In this document: positions 61,305 to 64,000 of the stretch, in pieces
How the letters are laid out: each line of letters starts with the position of its first letter
Numbering within the stretch: position 1 is the stretch's first letter
DNA from: Lysinibacillus pakistanensis
Lineage (GTDB): Bacteria; Bacillota; Bacilli; Bacillales_A; Planococcaceae
Assembly (NCBI RefSeq): GCF_030123245.1
Contig: NZ_CP126101.1
Location: 4,462,501 to 4,526,500 of the forward strand
Direction of reading: 5' to 3'
DNA length: 64,000 nt
Notes under the pieces: model-generated
Database searches by the model: none
Told to the model about the DNA's origin: nothing
Seen by the model: only the letters and a program-made list of their open reading frames with translations
Translations under genes and position numbers: made by a program

Positions 61305-64000
61305 ACTTCACTTCAAAATAAGTTTGACTATGACCATTCATTGTTTTTTCAACATGTAACACAGCTGGCATTGTAGCTTTTAACTCTGCAACGTGAGAAA
61401 TAACGCCAATCATACGTCCAGAATCCTGTAAATCAATCAGTGTATCAATTGCTTTATTTAAGGCTTCTTCATCAAGTGATCCGAAGCCCTCATCGATAAA
61501 CATTGTTTCAATATGAATATTCCCCTGAAAGCTTTGAATGACATCTGCCATACCAAGGGCAAGACTTAATGATGCATTGAACTTTTCTCCACCCGATAAT
61601 GTTTTCACATCGCGTAATTGATCTGTATAGGCATCATAAACATCTAGCCCTAAACCACTTTGCTTAGCATGCTTTTCTAATCGATCAGAACGTCGAAGCT
61701 CAAATTGTCCATTGGATAAATGCTGTAAACGTATATTTGCTGCCTCTGTGATTTTATCTAAATAGTTGATTTGGATATAACGCTCAAAGGATAGCTTTTT
61801 CGTATTCTGACCATTTAACATGGCATAGAGTTCTTTCACTCGTCCTGCTTCCTTTTCAAGTAAACGAATCTCTTGTGCTGTTTCTTCGATTCTTTCAACA
61901 AAGTCTTCACATGCTTTTGCAAATCCTTTCATTTGCTGTAACACTTTAAATGCTTCCTCATATGTTACACGGTATATCTCTAGCTTTTCTTCCATTAACG
62001 CTAAATCTTGCTTCTCCTTTCCTTGAAGATGTTTAGCTCCTTCAGTAATTTGTACCTGCAATGTGTGCACTTGTAGCGTATAATCACTACAAGCCTTCCG
62101 TAAAGCCTCTACTTGAAACTCACTACGCTTCGCAGCAGCAAATTCTTCAAAATTTTCAAAGCCTGCGATTTTCATACTTTCTGAAAATTGCTCACGCCTT
62201 TCATCCATTTTCTGCTTGAATTCCTCGAAAGCCTGTTTGGTTATTTCAACAGCCTTTTTAGCACCATTTACCGCTTCCTTTGAAGTTTGTAGGCTTTGTT
62301 GGCTGGTATGCCAAGCAGTTTGTAATACAACCTTCTGTGAAGCGATAGCCGCAATTGCCTGCTTTAACGCCTGTAATGTCTTAATATTTTCAGGGATATG
62401 CTTTTGCTGTTCCTCCACAATTGCCCGTTGCTTTGTTAATTCCTGCATCTGGTCAGCTAAATATCGCTCTAACTTTATGTGCTTTTCTTGTAGCAACTCC
62501 AGACTTCCACGTTGTTGCTTTTGTTTCAAGCGTACATCAACTAATTGTTGATTGACTATTTTTAAAAAGGTAATTTGTTGCTCTACATATTGTAAGGAGG
62601 CTACTATTTGCGCTTGATTAGTTTGATCGATATGATTAGTCTCCAGCTGCGCTAGTGCCTCTTGTAAAAGCTGCTTAGTGGAGTTCAATAAAGCTTCTTT
62701 CTCCAAAAACTTACGCTCATTAGTTGTTGCCTTTACCCGTAAAGCTTCCACCTGGGCTAATTCAATACTCTCCAATTGTTCTAAATGTGTTTTGAGGTGT
62801 GTTGTACTACCGCAAACTGGGCAAGGCTCCCCATCTTTAAGCTGCCGAGCTAAGATACTTGCTTGGCTAGTAATCCATTGCTGTTCTAGCTTTTGAAGGG
62901 CTTGTTTACTTTTTTGGTTACGGACATTAGCAGTCATTACATCCTGCTCAATTGTCTCAACTGCCTTTGTATACTTTTCAACTTGCGCTAGTAATGATAC
63001 TTGTTCCTTTAGCTTGGGCAGTTGCTCTAAATAACTTTCATATGGTTCTAGCTGTTTTTCATATTGCTCAATTGTTGTTGTTAATTGCTGTAATTGCAGT
63101 TGTTCTTTTTCGAGCAATGCAACATTATCTGCTAGTGACCGTTTGGCTGTAACGACATATTGCTCAGCTAGTTGCATTTGCTGAAGATTATGCTCATACG
63201 CTTCAAATTTCGGTAATAATGCTTGGAGCTGTATTTCTTGCTGTAGTATGCGCTGTCGTTCAGGCTCTTTTGCCTCTTCAGCGTTAAACTTTTCTTGTGC
63301 AACTATCAGCTGAGCCTCTGCATTTTGCTGTTCCATCAACGCTTGCTGATAGGATTGTTCTTTTCTATTTAGCTCATTGCGTAGATCGATACATTGTTGC
63401 TCAACTAACACTAGCCGTTCTGCTTTCTCTGCCAAAGCAATCTCACGTTCCTTAACAGTATATACATCCTGTTCTTGTAGCAATACTTGCAGTTGGTTTT
63501 GACGTTTGGATTGCTCTTCAAATTGTTCATTCAGCGTTTTTGCCATACTGTAATATTCTTGTTCTTTTTGATGATGAGCATAGGCTTCCTCATAGCGCTG
63601 TTGCTCTACTTGAATACATTCAATATAATAGGCATGTTCCTCTTCCAATGCCTTTTTCACTTGATGCATGTTTGCGGTATTATCATTTATACAAGTAAAT
63701 AAAAAAGAAGGTCGCTGTGGTAAGGCTCCTGCAATTTGACCAAGTAAATGCTTCTTTAATTGTTGAGCTCGTAGTAAATCACTCTCTGCTTCTTTTCGTT
63801 TGGCATCTAGTTTTTTGGTCATTGCACCGAAGCGATCTGTTTTAAATATTTTACGTAATATAACCTCTTTGTTTGTAGAATCAGAGGTTAATAGCTTGCG
63901 AAACTCACCTTGTGGTAGCATGACAATTTGGCTAAATTGGTCCTTTGTCAGACCTATTATTTCCTGTAGCTTTTTATCTACCTCAAGTGTTTGTTGCTTT
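61303..64000 (-). CDS. sbcC: SbcC nuclease ATPase, C-terminal part (cut by window end)
   Basis: At least 899 codons of an SMC-like SbcC subunit; the frame stays open to base 64000, so the N-terminal Walker A lies outside. Visible are FSQIVMLPQGEFRKLL near the window edge, two long coiled-coil arms, the zinc hook CPVCGS (about 62808-62825), the ABC signature LSGGEKFNASL and Walker B MFIDEGFGSLDEE. With SbcD it cuts hairpin and protein-blocked DNA ends. The sbcD gene is expected just beyond the right edge. Confidence 0.93.
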   Translation of the reverse strand, partial: KQQTLEVDKKLQEIIGLTKDQFSQIVMLPQGEFRKLLTSDSTNKEVILRKIFKTDRFGAMTKKLDAKRKEAESDLLRAQQLKKHLLGQIAGALPQRPSFLFTCINDNTANMHQVKKALEEEHAYYIECIQVEQQRYEEAYAHHQKEQEYYSMAKTLNEQFEEQSKRQNQLQVLLQEQDVYTVKEREIALAEKAERLVLVEQQCIDLRNELNRKEQSYQQALMEQQNAEAQLIVAQEKFNAEEAKEPERQRILQQEIQLQALLPKFEAYEHNLQQMQLAEQYVVTAKRSLADNVALLEKEQLQLQQLTTTIEQYEKQLEPYESYLEQLPKLKEQVSLLAQVEKYTKAVETIEQDVMTANVRNQKSKQALQKLEQQWITSQASILARQLKDGEPCPVCGSTTHLKTHLEQLESIELAQVEALRVKATTNERKFLEKEALLNSTKQLLQEALAQLETNHIDQTNQAQIVASLQYVEQQITFLKIVNQQLVDVRLKQKQQRGSLELLQEKHIKLERYLADQMQELTKQRAIVEEQQKHIPENIKTLQALKQAIAAIASQKVVLQTAWHTSQQSLQTSKEAVNGAKKAVEITKQAFEEFKQKMDERREQFSESMKIAGFENFEEFAAAKRSEFQVEALRKACSDYTLQVHTLQVQITEGAKHLQGKEKQDLALMEEKLEIYRVTYEEAFKVLQQMKGFAKACEDFVERIEETAQEIRLLEKEAGRVKELYAMLNGQNTKKLSFERYIQINYLDKITEAANIRLQHLSNGQFELRRSDRLEKHAKQSGLGLDVYDAYTDQLRDVKTLSGGEKFNASLSLALGMADVIQSFQGNIHIETMFIDEGFGSLDEEALNKAIDTLIDLQDSGRMIGVISHVAELKATMPAVLHVEKTMNGHSQTYFEVK

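Overview
The window looks like a chromosomal segment of a low-GC, spore-forming member of the Bacillales, most likely Lysinibacillus or a close relative. The evidence is a gamma-type small acid-soluble spore protein gene, a PdaA-type spore-cortex deacetylase, Bacillus-like gene order (ygxA-ygzB-perR-bcp-gsaB-ygaE; ygaD-ygaC-sspE-mutY-yfhP-yfhJ-yfhH-recX-yfhF; yfkH-yfkK) and AT-rich codon use. The genus is an inference. The left edge is the promoter and leader of a ribosomal RNA operon that reads leftwards out of the window; no tRNA, rRNA body, CRISPR array or insertion sequence was seen.

Layout. 1-6.5 kb: rRNA operon promoters, ygxA, ygzB, perR with its own PerR box, a 2-hydroxyacid dehydrogenase coupled to bcp, gsaB and ygaE. 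6.6-17.5 kb: a tellurium-resistance-type stress locus. Three TerD paralogues and a TerC protein (yceCDEF) are followed, beyond a terminator-like hairpin, by a four-gene insertion (CitE-like lyase, PRTase/TRSP protein, StiP-type PRTase, HAD phosphatase) and then yceG and yceH/telA. A TerA-like gene converges on it. 17.6-23.5 kb: a peptide ABC importer in the order D-F-A-B-C. 23.6-34.1 kb: ygaD, ygaC, a 42-bp tandem-repeat array, sspE, mutY, yfhP, yfhJ, yfhH, recX, yfhF, pdaA and a TrmA-family rRNA methyltransferase.

34.1-38.5 kb is the most variable part. It holds two YfzA-like paralogues, a decayed gene, an orphan coiled-coil protein, and an MFS exporter gene whose leader carries an intrinsic terminator preceded by a possible leader ORF. 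38.5-48.9 kb: SE1561 protein, YwqG-like protein, a second 42-bp array, class I fumarase, a P1B4 metal ATPase (PfeT-like) with PerR and Fur boxes, YihY/BrkB protein, YtxH-like protein, yfkK, motAB and an M29 aminopeptidase. 48.9-55 kb: a small membrane protein, carbonic anhydrase, GNAT, PPK2, TspO-like protein, methionine aminopeptidase, TPP riboswitch plus thiT, DUF4870 protein and a 41-residue cationic peptide. 55-64 kb: a GAF/PucR-type regulator, a GntP permease and lutABC (lactate oxidation), then the carboxy-terminal part of sbcC, cut by the window end.

The genes suggest two themes. One is oxidative stress and iron: perR, bcp, pfeT and the ter locus. The other is uptake and use of carbon sources and peptides. 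The best candidates for new biology are the MFS attenuator, the two tandem arrays with a shared 21-bp half-period, the ter biosynthetic module and the small orphan proteins. Several start codons were moved from the longest ORF to sites with a ribosome binding site; TTG and GTG starts are common here.
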